DNA of 64,000 bases from Mycobacterium scrofulaceum (GCF_002086735.1 NZ_MVIJ01000008.1:92150-156149), one strand, 5' to 3'; shown: positions 31,824 to 43,685, counted from the first letter of the stretch. Numbers and translations are program-made. The notes: generated by a model not told the origin, from the sequence alone.

Positions 31824-33929
31824 GTGGCACAGAAGGACGTGCTGACCGACCTGACCAAGGTCCGCAACATCGGCATCATGGCGCACATCGACGCCGGTAA
31901 GACGACGACGACCGAGCGCATCCTCTACTACACCGGCATCAGCTACAAGATCGGTGAGGTGCACGACGGCGCCGCCACCATGGACTGGATGGAGCAGGAG
32001 CAGGAGCGGGGGATCACCATCACCTCCGCCGCCACCACCTGCTTCTGGAACGACAACCAGATCAACATCATCGACACCCCCGGGCACGTCGACTTCACCG
32101 TCGAGGTGGAGCGCAGCCTGCGCGTGCTCGACGGTGCCGTGGCCGTCTTCGACGGCAAGGAGGGTGTTGAGCCGCAGTCCGAGCAGGTGTGGCGGCAGGC
32201 CGACAAGTACGACGTCCCGCGCATCTGCTTCGTCAACAAGATGGACAAGATCGGCGCCGACTTCTACTTCTCCGTACGGACCATGGAGGAGCGCCTCGGC
32301 GCCAACGTCATCCCGATCCAGCTGCCCGTCGGCTCCGAGGGTGACTTCGAGGGCGTCGTCGACCTGGTCGAGATGAAGGCCAAGGTCTGGAGCGCCGAGG
32401 CCAAGCTCGGTGAGAAGTACGACGTCGTCGACATCCCCGCCGACCTGGCCGAGAAGGCCGACGAGTACCGCACTAAGCTGCTCGAGGCCGTCGCCGAGAC
32501 CGACGAGGCGCTGCTGGAGAAGTATCTGGGCGGCGAGGAGCTCACCGTCGAGGAGATCAAGGGCGCCATCCGCAAGCTGACCATCAGCTCGGAGGCCTAC
32601 CCGGTGCTGTGCGGCAGCGCGTTCAAGAACAAGGGCGTGCAGCCGATGCTGGACGCCGTCATCGACTACCTGCCCTCGCCGCTGGACGTGCCGCCGGCCG
32701 TCGGCCACGCCCCGGGCAAGGAGGACGTCGAGGTCACCCGCAAGCCGTCCACCGACGAGCCGTTCTCGGCGCTGGCGTTCAAGGTCGCCACGCACCCGTT
32801 CTTCGGCAAGCTGACCTACGTCCGGGTGTACTCGGGCAAGGTCGACTCCGGCAGCCAGGTCATCAACTCCACCAAGGGCAAGAAGGAGCGGCTGGGCAAG
32901 CTGTTCCAGATGCACTCCAACAAGGAGAATCCGGTGGAGACCGCGTCGGCGGGTCACATCTACGCCGTGATCGGCCTGAAGGACACCACCACGGGTGACA
33001 CCCTGAGCGACCCGAACGACCAGGTCGTGCTCGAGTCCATGACCTTCCCGGACCCGGTGATCGAGGTGGCCATCGAGCCGAAGACGAAGAGCGACCAGGA
33101 GAAGCTGTCGCTGTCGATCCAGAAGCTCGCCGAGGAAGACCCGACGTTCAAGGTGCACCTGGACCAGGAGACCGGCCAGACCGTCATCGGCGGCATGGGC
33201 GAGCTGCACCTGGACATCCTGGTGGACCGCATGCGCCGCGAGTTCAAGGTCGAGGCCAACGTCGGCAAGCCGCAGGTGGCCTATAAGGAGACCATCAAGC
33301 GGGCCGCGCAGAACGTCGAGTTCACCCACAAGAAGCAGACGGGTGGCTCGGGCCAGTTCGCGAAGGTGATCATCAACCTCGAGCCGTTCACCGGCGAGGA
33401 CGGTGCGACCTACGAGTTCGAGAACAAGGTCACCGGTGGCCGCATCCCGCGGGAGTACATCCCGTCGGTGGACGCCGGCGCGCAGGACGCGATGCAGTAC
33501 GGCGTGCTGGCCGGCTACCCGCTGGTGAACCTCAAGGTCACCCTGCTCGACGGCGCCTTCCACGAGGTCGACTCGTCGGAGATGGCCTTCAAGATCGCCG
33601 GTTCGCAGGTGCTGAAAAAGGCTGCGCAGCAAGCACAACCGGTGATCCTGGAACCGATCATGGCCGTCGAGGTCACCACGCCCGAGGACTACATGGGCGA
33701 TGTGATCGGCGACCTGAACTCCCGCCGTGGCCAGATCCAGGCCATGGAGGAGCGGAGCGGTGCACGCGTCGTCAAGGCGCACGTGCCGCTGTCGGAGATG
33801 TTCGGCTACGTCGGCGACCTGAGGTCCAAGACCCAAGGCCGGGCGAACTACTCCATGGTGTTCGACTCGTACGCCGAAGTGCCGGCGAACGTGTCGAAGG
33901 AGATCATCGCGAAGGCGACGGGTCAGTAA
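31824..33929 (+). CDS. fusA1: Elongation factor G
   Basis: A 701-residue translocation GTPase. The P-loop AHIDAGKT is at residues 20-27, the switch-II motif DTPGHVDF lies near residues 85-92, and NKMDKIGAD is the guanine-specificity motif. The five-domain EF-G layout is complete. The GTG at 31824 follows GGGAAG. It catalyses ribosome translocation and, with ribosome recycling factor, subunit splitting. Third gene of the str operon. Confidence 0.98.
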   Translation: MAQKDVLTDLTKVRNIGIMAHIDAGKTTTTERILYYTGISYKIGEVHDGAATMDWMEQEQERGITITSAATTCFWNDNQINIIDTPGHVDFTVEVERSLRVLDGAVAVFDGKEGVEPQSEQVWRQADKYDVPRICFVNKMDKIGADFYFSVRTMEERLGANVIPIQLPVGSEGDFEGVVDLVEMKAKVWSAEAKLGEKYDVVDIPADLAEKADEYRTKLLEAVAETDEALLEKYLGGEELTVEEIKGAIRKLTISSEAYPVLCGSAFKNKGVQPMLDAVIDYLPSPLDVPPAVGHAPGKEDVEVTRKPSTDEPFSALAFKVATHPFFGKLTYVRVYSGKVDSGSQVINSTKGKKERLGKLFQMHSNKENPVETASAGHIYAVIGLKDTTTGDTLSDPNDQVVLESMTFPDPVIEVAIEPKTKSDQEKLSLSIQKLAEEDPTFKVHLDQETGQTVIGGMGELHLDILVDRMRREFKVEANVGKPQVAYKETIKRAAQNVEFTHKKQTGGSGQFAKVIINLEPFTGEDGATYEFENKVTGGRIPREYIPSVDAGAQDAMQYGVLAGYPLVNLKVTLLDGAFHEVDSSEMAFKIAGSQVLKKAAQQAQPVILEPIMAVEVTTPEDYMGDVIGDLNSRRGQIQAMEERSGARVVKAHVPLSEMFGYVGDLRSKTQGRANYSMVFDSYAEVPANVSKEIIAKATGQ

Positions 33930-34039
33930 ACCTGCACTGGGAGTAATCTTGCCGGGTCATAGCAAAGCCTTGGGCGCGGCACAACTGAAAACACCAACAC
34001 TGCTTTAACGAGCACCAACAAGTCCAGGAGGACAACGAA

Positions 34040-35230
<1,191 letters not shown>

Positions 35231-35242
35231 TTCCAGCCGGCC

Positions 35243-35282
35243 GTAAAGCCCGGATTGCCGTTCCCGGCAATCCGGGCTTTAC
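35243..35282 (+). terminator. Intrinsic terminator of the str operon
   Basis: A perfect 18-bp stem (35243-35260 with 35265-35282) with a TTCC tetraloop, beginning GTAAAGCCC. A short T4 run (GCGTTTTGCC) follows a few bases later. It starts 12 bp after the tuf stop. Confidence 0.9.
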
Positions 35283-35368
35283 GCGTTTTGCCTGACCAAC
35301 CCTGGCCGTCTCCGCTACGATTCCGTGACAAGGGAGTCGGGGGGCCGCGAGATGGCCGGGAGGTTTGG

Positions 35369-36121
35369 ATGTCCTTCGTATTCGCGACGCCCGAGTATGT
35401 CGCCGCCGCGGCGTCGGATCTGGCCAGGATTGGCTGGACGATCACGTCGGCGAACTCGGTGGCGCTGGGCCCGACGTCGAACGTGCTGGCCCCCGGCGCC
35501 GACGAGGTATCGGCGAGCATCGCTGCGCTGTTCGGCGCGCACTCGCAGGTGTACCAGGCGCTCAGCGCCCAAGCCGCGGCGTTCCACGACCAGTTCGTGC
35601 AGCTGATGAACGGCGGCGCGGCGCAGTATCTCGCCGCCGAGGCCGCCAACACCACGCCCCTGCAGTCCGCGGCGGCGCCCGCGTCGGTGGCGGCGCAGGT
35701 GCCGGCGGCGACGGCCGCCGGTGGTTCGGCCCCGGGTGTGTCGGCGGGACCCCTGATGTCGGCGGTCGCGCCGGCCTCGGCGGTCGCCGCCGCGCCGACA
35801 CAGGCCGGCCCGACGGTCGCCGCGGCGACCACCGCGCCGGCCGCGCTGGCCCCGGCCACCACGCCGGCGACCTCGGTGCGGATGGTCACCCCCGCCTACG
35901 CGCCGGCCGCCGGGCAGCCCGCGGCGCCCACAGTGGCGCCGCTCAGCCCGCTCGCGTCGGCGCCCGCACAGGCGGAGACGCCGCCGGCCGCCGCCGCCCC
36001 GGCGATGCCGGTGTCGACCGGCACGCCGGTGAAGATGGTCTCGGCCCATTCGCCCGCCACGCCGTCGCCGGCGGGCTCGTCGGAGCGCCCGGCGCCCACC
36101 ATCATTCCCAGGGTGGACTAG
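35369..36121 (+). CDS. PE-family protein with Ala/Pro-rich C-terminus
   Basis: A 250-residue PE protein. The PE motif is P8-E9 in [11 protein letters not shown] and the two-helix PE domain covers residues 1-90. The type VII secretion signal YxxxD/E is Y87-L-A-A-E91. The remaining 160 residues are low-complexity Ala/Pro/Thr/Ser with no PGRS repeats. Start chosen at 35369 from GGGAGG 5 nt upstream and the PE consensus. No PPE or ESX gene is next to it, so it lacks an encoded partner here. M. tuberculosis has no PE gene between tuf and Rv0686, so this is a lineage-specific insertion. Confidence 0.9.
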   Translation: MSFVFATPEYVAAAASDLARIGWTITSANSVALGPTSNVLAPGADEVSASIAALFGAHSQVYQALSAQAAAFHDQFVQLMNGGAAQYLAAEAANTTPLQSAAAPASVAAQVPAATAAGGSAPGVSAGPLMSAVAPASAVAAAPTQAGPTVAAATTAPAALAPATTPATSVRMVTPAYAPAAGQPAAPTVAPLSPLASAPAQAETPPAAAAPAMPVSTGTPVKMVSAHSPATPSPAGSSERPAPTIIPRVD

Positions 36122-36170
36122 CGCGCCGATCGGTTTGCGCGTATGGCGCGCGCGGTCGGACCGCGGGCGC

Positions 36171-36200
36171 TACCCTGACACGAAAATCCCAGCCAGGGTA
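36171..36200 (+). promoter_or_regulatory. Inverted repeat next to the ribosome-binding site of the SHOCT gene
   Basis: TACCCTG (36171-36177) and CAGGGTA (36194-36200) are exact inverted copies 16 bp apart. The right arm runs into AAGGAG, the ribosome-binding site of the gene at 36212. The left arm contains TACCCT, a possible -10. It could be an operator or an RNA hairpin. Confidence 0.35.
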
Positions 36201-36211
36201 AGGAGACACTC

Positions 36212-37039
36212 GTGTTGGCGCGCTACCTGAAGGCGCAGCTGGTGGTTTTGCTGTGCGGCGGCCTGGTCGGGCCGATTTTCCTGATCGTCTACTTCACCCT
36301 CGGGCTCGGCAGCCTGCTGCAATGGATGTTCTACGTCGGCCTGCTCGTCACCGTGGCCGACGTGCTGATCGCGCTCGCGCTGGCCAACTACGGCGCGAAG
36401 TCGTCGGCCAAGAACGCGGCGCTCGAGCAGAGCGGGGTGCTGGCGCTGGCCCAGATCACCGGCGTCACCGAGACGGGGACCTGGATCAACAACCAGCAGG
36501 TCGTCAAGGTGCACCTGCACATCTCCGGGCCCGGGTTCATGCCGTTCGACAGCGAAGACCGGGTGATCGCCAGTGTGACCCGGCTCGGCAACCTCAGCGC
36601 CCGCAAGGTGGTGGTGCTGGTCAACCCGACCACCAACGAATACCGAATCGACTGGGAGCGAAGCGCTTTGGTCAACGGCCTGGTGCCCGCGCAGTTCACT
36701 GTGGCCGAGGACAACCGGACCTACGACCTGAGCGGTCAGGCCGGCCCGTTGATGGAGATCCTGCAGATCCTCAAGGCCAACAACGTTCCGCTCGACCGGA
36801 TGGTCGACATCCGGTCGAATCCGGTGCTGCGCCAGCAGATCCAGGCGGTGGTGCGCCGCGCGGCCCAACAGGCGCCGGCCGCCCAGCCGGCCGGCGCGGC
36901 GGGGCAGGCGCCGGTGGTCACGCCCCCGCAACCGTCGATCGCACAGCGGCTCCAGGAACTCGAGACGCTGCGCGCCAGCGGCGCGCTGACCGACCAGGAG
37001 TACAACAGCCGGCGGGCCCAGATCATCTCCGAGATCTGA
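36212..37039 (+). CDS. Membrane protein with C-terminal SHOCT domain (Rv0686-like)
   Basis: A 275-residue protein. Two N-terminal membrane helices (about residues 8-30 and 36-60) precede a soluble region. The C-terminus has a Pro/Ala/Gln linker and a SHOCT domain (IAQRLQELETLRASGALTDQEYNSRRAQIISEI region, about residues 244-275). SHOCT is a short oligomerisation motif that often ends bacterial membrane proteins. The GTG at 36212 has TAAGGAGA. It precedes the SDR gene by 47 bp, in which the KstR-type site lies, so the two are probably separate transcripts. Function unknown. Confidence 0.83.
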   Translation: MLARYLKAQLVVLLCGGLVGPIFLIVYFTLGLGSLLQWMFYVGLLVTVADVLIALALANYGAKSSAKNAALEQSGVLALAQITGVTETGTWINNQQVVKVHLHISGPGFMPFDSEDRVIASVTRLGNLSARKVVVLVNPTTNEYRIDWERSALVNGLVPAQFTVAEDNRTYDLSGQAGPLMEILQILKANNVPLDRMVDIRSNPVLRQQIQAVVRRAAQQAPAAQPAGAAGQAPVVTPPQPSIAQRLQELETLRASGALTDQEYNSRRAQIISEI

Positions 37040-37050
37040 GCCGGGTGAGT

Positions 37051-37905
<855 letters not shown>

Positions 37906-37930
37906 GCCGCGACCGTGGTATGAACTCCAC

Positions 37931-39106
37931 GTGACCGCTAGCAACGGAATTGTGATCGTCGGTGGCGGTCTGGCCGCCGCCCGGACCGCCGAGCAGCTGC
38001 GCCGGGCGGAGTACGCCGGGCGCGTCACGATCGTCAGCGACGAGGTGCACCTGCCGTATGACCGCCCGCCCCTGTCAAAAGAGGTGCTGCGCAAAGAGGT
38101 CGACGACGTGGCCCTCAAACCGCGGGAGTGGTACGACGAGAACGGCATCACCCTGCGGCTGGGCGCGGCGGCCACCGGCCTGGACACCGCCGCGCAGACG
38201 GTGACGCTGGCCGACGGGTCCGTGATCGGTTACGACGAACTCGTCATCGCGACGGGCCTGGTGCCGCGGCGCATCCCGACGCTTCCCGATCTCGACGGCA
38301 TCCGGGTGCTGCGCACGTTCGACGAGAGCATGGCCCTGCGGGAGCACGCGTCCTCCGCGCAGCGCGCCGTGGTCGTCGGCGCCGGCTTCATCGGCTGCGA
38401 GGTGGCGGCCAGCCTACGCAGCCTCGGCGTGGACGTGGTGCTGGTCGAGCCGCAGCCGACGCCGCTGGCGTCGGTCCTCGGCGAACGGATCGGCGAGCTG
38501 GTCGCGCGCCTGCACCGCGCGCAAGGCGTCGACGTCCGCCTCGGGGTCGGGGTGGCCGAGGTGCGCGGCGAGGGGCGGGTGGACACGGTGGTGCTGACCG
38601 ACGGCACCGAACTGGCGGCGGACCTGGTGGTCGTCGGCATCGGGTCACACCCGGCGACCGGCTGGCTCGAGGGCAGCGGCATCGAGGTCGACAACGGCGT
38701 CCTCTGCGACGAGGCGGGACGGACCAGCGCGCCCAACGTGTGGGCGCTCGGCGACGTCGCGTCCTGGCGCGACGCCACGGGACACCAAGCGCGCGTGGAG
38801 CATTGGAGCAACGTCGCCGACCAGACCCGCGTCGTGGTGCCCGCGATGCTGGGGCAGGACACGTCGTCGGCCGTGGTCGTCCCGTACTTCTGGAGCGACC
38901 AGTACGACGTCAAGATCCAGTGCCTCGGCGAGCCCGAGGCCACCGACACCGTCCACCTCGTCGAGGACGACGGCCGCAAGTTCCTGGCCTACTACGAGCG
39001 CGACGGGGTGCTGGCCGGGGTGGTCGGCGGCGGGATGCCCGGCAAGGTGATGAAGGTGCGCGCCAAGATCGCCGCCGGCGCGCCCATTTCGGACGTGCTG
39101 GGCTAG
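37931..39106 (+). CDS. FAD-dependent ferredoxin reductase (Rv0688-like)
   Basis: A 391-residue pyridine-nucleotide-disulfide-type reductase. The FAD-binding VIVGGGLAAARTAEQLR starts at residue 8. The second dinucleotide fold VVVGAGFIGCEVAASL (about 151-166) binds NAD(P)H, and NVWALGDVASWRD is the FAD-closing motif. The C-terminal domain (VPYFWSDQYDVKIQCLG) is the family's reductase end. It would reduce a ferredoxin for a cytochrome P450 or dioxygenase. It starts 25 bp after the SDR, so it may share KstR control, though TATGAA 6 nt before its GTG could be its own -10. Confidence 0.92.
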   Translation: MTASNGIVIVGGGLAAARTAEQLRRAEYAGRVTIVSDEVHLPYDRPPLSKEVLRKEVDDVALKPREWYDENGITLRLGAAATGLDTAAQTVTLADGSVIGYDELVIATGLVPRRIPTLPDLDGIRVLRTFDESMALREHASSAQRAVVVGAGFIGCEVAASLRSLGVDVVLVEPQPTPLASVLGERIGELVARLHRAQGVDVRLGVGVAEVRGEGRVDTVVLTDGTELAADLVVVGIGSHPATGWLEGSGIEVDNGVLCDEAGRTSAPNVWALGDVASWRDATGHQARVEHWSNVADQTRVVVPAMLGQDTSSAVVVPYFWSDQYDVKIQCLGEPEATDTVHLVEDDGRKFLAYYERDGVLAGVVGGGMPGKVMKVRAKIAAGAPISDVLG

Positions 39107-39113
39107 ACGGGTC

Positions 39114-40160
39114 CTACAGCCAGCGCACCGGCGGCCCGTGCGGGTGGCAGTCGCCGAGAGTCTCGAGTTCGCCGCCGGGCCACCGGCGCGCCCGCACCAG
39201 GAACCGGATCGGTGCGCCGGGCCGGTCGCGGGAAGGCTCCAGCGTCAGGTGCACGAACGGCGATCGCTGTCCGGACTGCGCGCCCAGCGCGCGGACCCGG
39301 GAGCGCACCGCGTCGCGCTCCTCGTCGGGCAGGTACTGCCAGGTGATCGAATGCCACAGCACCGTGAGCGCATCGGCGGCCAGCGTCAGGCCGGCGACGG
39401 CGTCGGCCGCCGTCTCGCGCTGCAGCCTGGCCGGCACCCGCCGGGCCACGTCGATGGCGCCGCGCAGCCGCTCGAGCCGCGCGGTCTGGTCGGGCCAGAC
39501 GTAGCTCAGCACGGTGAGCTCCCCGTCGCCGCCGGTGACGTCGATGGGCGCGATGTCGTAGCCGTGCCGCTCGACGATCCGCACCTCGCCGCCCGGCGGC
39601 AGCGCGCCGTGCCAGGCGTCTTGGATGGTCACCGGCGAGCCGCCGGGTCCCCACTCGCCGCCATGGAAGCGGTAGTGGTAGTGGTCCGCGCGCAGGTTCA
39701 GCCCGGCGCTCGCGCCGATCTCGAAAAGCCTTATCGGCAAACGGGATTCATGGTTGACGCGTAACAGGCCGCCGATCAGCGCGGCGGACCGGCCGACCTC
39801 GTTGGTCTGGGGCGGTTGCCGCAACGCCGCCCGCAGCGCCTCGGCGTGGTCGGCCGCGACGCCCTCGATCTCCGGCCACGCCGATTCGGCGTCCCAGCTG
39901 CCCCCGGTGCTGGGATAGAACCGGCGCAACCGCGGCGCCCGGCCGTCGAGCACCAACCGGTGCAGGCCGCCGAGCAGCCGCAGCGGCACCGCCAGGCGTG
40001 ACGGATCGTCCTCGTGCCCGGACAGGATCGTCGCGAAGACGCCGCCGCCCGCGACGTCGGTGGCCACCAGCTCGAAAAGCTCGCCATACATCGGCGAGCC
40101 GGAGCGGGCGCAGAACTGGCCCTGCGCCCTCAGGGTGTGCAGAAGGTGGTCGACGCTCAC
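39114..40160 (-). CDS. DUF2332 family protein (Rv0690c-like)
   Basis: A 348-residue DUF2332 protein. The region [20 protein letters not shown] (about residues 141-160) looks like a SAM-type GxSxGLN glycine motif, so a methyltransferase-like fold is possible, but the family is uncharacterised. The GTG at 40160 overlaps the mftR stop (GTGA). It is thus cotranscribed with and translationally coupled to the mycofactocin regulator, as in M. tuberculosis, which suggests a link with mycofactocin use. Its stop is 7 bp from the convergent ferredoxin reductase stop. Confidence 0.82.
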   Translation of the reverse strand: MSVDHLLHTLRAQGQFCARSGSPMYGELFELVATDVAGGGVFATILSGHEDDPSRLAVPLRLLGGLHRLVLDGRAPRLRRFYPSTGGSWDAESAWPEIEGVAADHAEALRAALRQPPQTNEVGRSAALIGGLLRVNHESRLPIRLFEIGASAGLNLRADHYHYRFHGGEWGPGGSPVTIQDAWHGALPPGGEVRIVERHGYDIAPIDVTGGDGELTVLSYVWPDQTARLERLRGAIDVARRVPARLQRETAADAVAGLTLAADALTVLWHSITWQYLPDEERDAVRSRVRALGAQSGQRSPFVHLTLEPSRDRPGAPIRFLVRARRWPGGELETLGDCHPHGPPVRWL

Positions 40161-40753
40161 CGGGCCAGCCTGTCCAGCCCGGTGCGCACGACGTCGAACG
40201 CGTTGCCGAGCGCGGTCGGCAGCGGGACGGACTCGTCGCCGAGCCAGTGCTCATAGGCCGACAGCGCCACCCCCAACATGGTCCACGCGGCCGTCTGCGG
40301 CACCAGGTCGGTCGTCTTGCAGTCCAGCCGGCGGGCCACGAAGCCGGCGATCACCTCGCGCCAGCCGGCGTACATGGTCATCGAATAGGCCTGCAGCTCG
40401 GCGGTCTGCAGGATGACCCGCATGCGCTGGCGGTGCCTGGCGGATTCGGACTCGTCAAAGGTGTTGAACGCCAACAGCGCATCGCGCAGCGCCTGGCCCA
40501 GCGGCACCCGCGGATCGACGGTGTCGAGGAGGTCGCGCAGGTGCGCCAGATGGGTGTCGAAGTCGCCCCACGGGATGGCGTTCTTGGACGCGTAGTAGCG
40601 GAACAGGGTTCGCCGGGAGATGCCGGCGGCCTGTGCGACGTCGTCGACGCTGACGTCGGCGAAGCCGCGGGCGCCGAACAGCTCGATCGCGACGTCGGTG
40701 ATGTGGTGCGGCGTGGTCGAGCGGCGACGGCCCACCCGCGGCTGCGGCACCAT
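40157..40753 (-). CDS. mftR: Mycofactocin system transcriptional regulator MftR
   Basis: A 198-residue TetR regulator divergent from mftA. The N-terminus [20 protein letters not shown] and helix-turn-helix [20 protein letters not shown] (about residues 38-57) are those of MftR. The ATG at 40753 gives the usual length; the frame is open about 25 codons further upstream but that would run through the shared promoter. M. tuberculosis MftR is reported to respond to acyl-CoA ligands. It probably represses the mft operon and itself from the 98-bp intergenic region, where ACTCGAT repeats lie. Confidence 0.92.
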   Translation of the reverse strand: MVPQPRVGRRRSTTPHHITDVAIELFGARGFADVSVDDVAQAAGISRRTLFRYYASKNAIPWGDFDTHLAHLRDLLDTVDPRVPLGQALRDALLAFNTFDESESARHRQRMRVILQTAELQAYSMTMYAGWREVIAGFVARRLDCKTTDLVPQTAAWTMLGVALSAYEHWLGDESVPLPTALGNAFDVVRTGLDRLAR

Positions 40754-40776
40754 GACACCCGCCCTTCCATTTCGGC

Positions 40777-40816
40777 ACTCGATGCCATATTCTGACGAAG
40801 CTTGTGACTCGATCCC
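40777..40816. promoter_or_regulatory. Direct repeats at the mftR/mftA promoter, candidate MftR operator
   Basis: ACTCGATGCC (40777-40786) and ACTCGATCCC (40807-40816) are direct repeats 30 bp apart, flanking TATTCT (40788-40793), the likely -10 of mftA. The first repeat also belongs to a small palindrome, GGCA (40774-40777) and TGCC (40783-40786). Confidence 0.45.
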
Positions 40817-40851
40817 CATCGTTGTCAAGAACCGACGAAAGGCAATGACCC

Positions 40852-40941
40852 GTGGACCACGAAACCGAGACCGAGACCCAGCTCGTCGCCGAGACCCTGG
40901 TCGAAGAGGTGTCCATCGACGGCATGTGCGGGGTCTACTGA
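40852..40941 (+). CDS. mftA: Mycofactocin precursor peptide MftA
   Basis: A 29-residue ribosomally made precursor, running from the GTG at 40852 to a TGA at 40939-40941. The Glu/Thr-rich leader ([18 protein letters not shown]) ends in the invariant core IDGMCGVY. The C-terminal Val28-Tyr29 pair is decarboxylated and cross-linked by MftC and becomes the redox cofactor mycofactocin. AAAGG lies 9 nt before the GTG. The GTG of mftB lies inside its last codons. The identity is certain from the terminal motif. Confidence 0.97.
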   Translation: MDHETETETQLVAETLVEEVSIDGMCGVY

Positions 40942-41219
40942 CCCGCGTGTTCGACCCCGACCGCGGCTGGCGGTTGCACCCGCAAGTGGCGGTTCGACCC
41001 GAACCGTTCGGGGCGCTGCTCTACCACTTCGGCACCCGCAAGCTGTCCTTCCTGAAGAACCGCACCATCCTCACGGTGGTGCGGTCGCTGGCCGAGCACC
41101 CCGATGTCCATTCCGCCTGCCGCGCTGCGGGTGTGGACGACGCGGGGGAGGCGCCGTATCTGCACGCGCTGGGCGTGCTCGCCGATTCGAAGATGTTGGT
41201 ACCCCAGGAGGTTTCGTGA
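40926..41219 (+). CDS. mftB: Mycofactocin peptide chaperone MftB
   Basis: A 97-residue RiPP recognition protein that binds the MftA leader and presents it to Mft[21 protein letters not shown] and [19 protein letters not shown] are the family core. I place the start at the GTG at 40926, within the last codons of mftA (16-bp overlap). The GTG at 40947 is the alternative. The stop overlaps the mftC start (GTGA). The overlaps on both sides fit the tight A-B-C stoichiometry of the pathway. Confidence 0.92.
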   Translation: MRGLLTRVFDPDRGWRLHPQVAVRPEPFGALLYHFGTRKLSFLKNRTILTVVRSLAEHPDVHSACRAAGVDDAGEAPYLHALGVLADSKMLVPQEVS

Positions 41220-42382
41220 CAGCCACCGTGCCCCGGCTCATCGAGCAGTTCGAGAGCGGGCTGGATGCGCCCATCTGCCTGACGTGGGAGCTGACGTACG
41301 CCTGCAACCTGGCGTGCGTGCACTGCCTGTCGTCGTCGGGGAAACGGGACCCGCGCGAACTGTCCACCCGTCAGTGCATGGACATCATCGACGAGCTGGA
41401 ACGCATGCAGGTGTTCTACGTCAACATCGGCGGCGGCGAGCCCACGGTGCGCCCGGACTTCTGGGAGCTGGTGGATTACGCCACGGCGCACCACGTCGGG
41501 GTGAAGTTCTCCACCAACGGGGTGCGCATCACCGAAGAGGTGGCCGCCCGGTTGGCGGCGAGCGACTACGTCGACGTCCAGATCTCGCTCGACGGCGCCA
41601 CCGCGGAGGTCAACGACGCGATCCGCGGTCCGGGCTCGTTCGCCATGGCGGTGCGGGCGCTGGAGAACCTGGCCGCCGCCGGTTTCAAGGACGCGAAGAT
41701 CTCCGTCGTGGTCACCCGGCACAACGTCGACCAGCTCGACGAATTCGCCGCGCTGGCAAGCCGTTACGGCGCCACCCTGCGGATCACCCGGCTGCGTCCG
41801 TCGGGGCGGGGCGCCGACGTGTGGGAGGACCTGCACCCCACCGCCGAGCAACAGGTGCAGCTCTACGACTGGCTGGTGGCCAAGGGCGAGCGGGTGCTCA
41901 CGGGTGACTCCTTCTTCCACCTGTCGCCGCTCGGCAGCTCCGGCGCGCTGGCCGGCCTGAACATGTGCGGCGCCGGCCGGGTGGTGTGCCTGATCGACCC
42001 GGTGGGTGACGTGTACGCCTGCCCGTTCGCCATCCACGACCGCTTCCTGGCCGGCAACGTGCTGACCGACGGCGGGTTCGACGACGTCTGGAAGAACGCG
42101 CCGCTGTTCCGTGAGCTGCGCGAACCGCAGTCACCGGGTGCCTGCGGCAGCTGCGGGCACTACGACGCCTGCCGGGGCGGCTGCATGGCGGCCAAGTTCT
42201 TCACCGGCCTGCCGATGGACGGGCCGGACCCCGAATGCGTCCAGGGCCACAGCGCGGCGGCGCTGGCCGGCACGCGGGAAACCCCGCGCCCGCGCGCCGA
42301 CCACTCCCGAAAGAACGGCGGGCCAGTACTGCTGACGCTGTCGCGTCCGCCTGCGCGATTGTGCAACGAAAGCCCGGTGTAG
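41216..42382 (+). CDS. mftC: Radical SAM mycofactocin maturase MftC
   Basis: A 388-residue radical SAM/SPASM enzyme. The 4Fe-4S cluster motif is C30-NLA-C34-VH-C37, and GGGEPTVRPDF is the SAM-binding GGE motif. The C-terminal SPASM cysteines occur in MCGAGRVVCLID, YACPF and ACGSCGHYDACRGGCMA. It oxidatively decarboxylates the C-terminal tyrosine of MftA and then forms the Val-Tyr carbon-carbon bond. The GTG overlaps the mftB stop; mftD starts 2 bp after its stop. The last 35 residues are a basic tail of low conservation. Confidence 0.97.
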   Translation: MTATVPRLIEQFESGLDAPICLTWELTYACNLACVHCLSSSGKRDPRELSTRQCMDIIDELERMQVFYVNIGGGEPTVRPDFWELVDYATAHHVGVKFSTNGVRITEEVAARLAASDYVDVQISLDGATAEVNDAIRGPGSFAMAVRALENLAAAGFKDAKISVVVTRHNVDQLDEFAALASRYGATLRITRLRPSGRGADVWEDLHPTAEQQVQLYDWLVAKGERVLTGDSFFHLSPLGSSGALAGLNMCGAGRVVCLIDPVGDVYACPFAIHDRFLAGNVLTDGGFDDVWKNAPLFRELREPQSPGACGSCGHYDACRGGCMAAKFFTGLPMDGPDPECVQGHSAAALAGTRETPRPRADHSRKNGGPVLLTLSRPPARLCNESPV

Positions 42383-42384
42383 TC

Positions 42385-43575
42385 ATGGCCGAGAAATGGT
42401 TTGAAACCGTCGCCATCGCGCAGGAACGCGCGAGGCGACGGTTGCCCAAATCGGCCTATTCTTCGCTGATTTCGGCGAGCGAAAAGGGAATCACGGTTGG
42501 CGACAACGTCGCCGCGTTCAGCGAACTCGGGTTCGCGCCGCATGTCATCGGTGTGCAGGAAAAGCGCGAGCTGTCAACTACCGTTATGGGGCAAGATATT
42601 TCGATGCCGGTGCTGATTTCGCCCACCGGCGTGCAGGCGGTGCACCCGGACGGTGAGGTGGCCGTGGCGCGGGCCGCCGCCGCCCGGGGCACGGCCATGG
42701 GGCTGTCGTCGTTCGCCAGCAAGCCGATCGAAGAGGTGATCGCGGCGAACCCCAAGCTGTTCTTCCAGCTGTATTGGCTGGGCGACCGCGACGCGATCGC
42801 CGCGCGGGTGGAGCGCGCCCGGTCGGCTGGGGCGGTGGGCCTCATCGTCACCACCGACTGGAGCTTCTCGCACGGCCGTGACTGGGGCAGCCCCTCGATT
42901 CCGGAAAAGATGGATCTGAGGACCATCGTCAAGATGAGCCCGGAGGTCATCACGAAGCCGCGGTGGCTCCTGCAGTGGGCGAAGACCCTGCACCCGCCCG
43001 AGCTGCGGGTCCCCAATCAGGGGCGCCGCGGCGAACCCGGTCCGCCGTTCTTCGCCGCCTACGGGGAGTGGATGGGGACGCCGCCCCCCACCTGGGAAGA
43101 CATCGCCTGGCTGCGCGAACTGTGGGGCGGGCCGTTCATGCTCAAGGGCGTGATGCGCGTCGACGACGCGAAAAGGGCCGTGGATGCCGGGGTTTCGGCG
43201 ATCTCGGTGTCGAACCACGGCGGGAACAACCTGGACGGCACGCCGGCGTCGATCCGCGCCCTGCCCGCGGTGGCCGCCGCGGTCGGCGACCAGGTCGAGG
43301 TGTTGCTCGATGGTGGGATCCGCCGCGGCAGCGACGTCGTGAAGGCCGTGGCGCTCGGGGCGCGGGCGGTGATGATCGGCCGGGCGTACCTGTGGGGGCT
43401 GGCGGCCGCCGGCCAGGCGGGAGTGGAGAACGTGCTCGACATCCTGCGCGGGGGCATCGACTCCGCGCTGATGGGTCTCGGTCATGCCGGCGTCGGGGAC
43501 CTCGGTCCCGGCGACGTCCTCGTGCCGCCCGGCTTCACCCGGGCGCTCGGCGCCCCGCCCGCCGGGGAGGCCTGA
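42385..43575 (+). CDS. mftD: Premycofactocin synthase MftD (FMN-dependent)
   Basis: A 396-residue member of the FMN-dependent alpha-hydroxyacid dehydrogenase family (lldD1 in older annotation). VLISPTGVQAVHPDGE, the active-site His in VSNHGGNNLDGTPAS, and LLDGGIRRGSDVVKAVALGA mark the FMN barrel. It oxidatively deaminates the cyclised Val-Tyr product to the alpha-keto amide of premycofactocin, which provides the redox-active centre. ATG 2 bp after the mftC stop. Previous calls as L-lactate dehydrogenase are superseded by this context. Confidence 0.95.
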   Translation: MAEKWFETVAIAQERARRRLPKSAYSSLISASEKGITVGDNVAAFSELGFAPHVIGVQEKRELSTTVMGQDISMPVLISPTGVQAVHPDGEVAVARAAAARGTAMGLSSFASKPIEEVIAANPKLFFQLYWLGDRDAIAARVERARSAGAVGLIVTTDWSFSHGRDWGSPSIPEKMDLRTIVKMSPEVITKPRWLLQWAKTLHPPELRVPNQGRRGEPGPPFFAAYGEWMGTPPPTWEDIAWLRELWGGPFMLKGVMRVDDAKRAVDAGVSAISVSNHGGNNLDGTPASIRALPAVAAAVGDQVEVLLDGGIRRGSDVVKAVALGARAVMIGRAYLWGLAAAGQAGVENVLDILRGGIDSALMGLGHAGVGDLGPGDVLVPPGFTRALGAPPAGEA

Positions 43576-43685
43576 GCAGCTAATCACCGATATTCCGGGC
43601 GGATTTTCCCGGAATCGTCGCGGCCCGCCGAATGGTGATACACGCGTGGTGTCCGTGACGGACGAGCACAGATTTGGAAGGCTGA

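Noticed and set aside
40845..40851. ATG at 40845 as the mftA start
   Set aside because: It is in a different frame from the conserved IDGMCGVY end; only the GTG at 40852 gives the known precursor.
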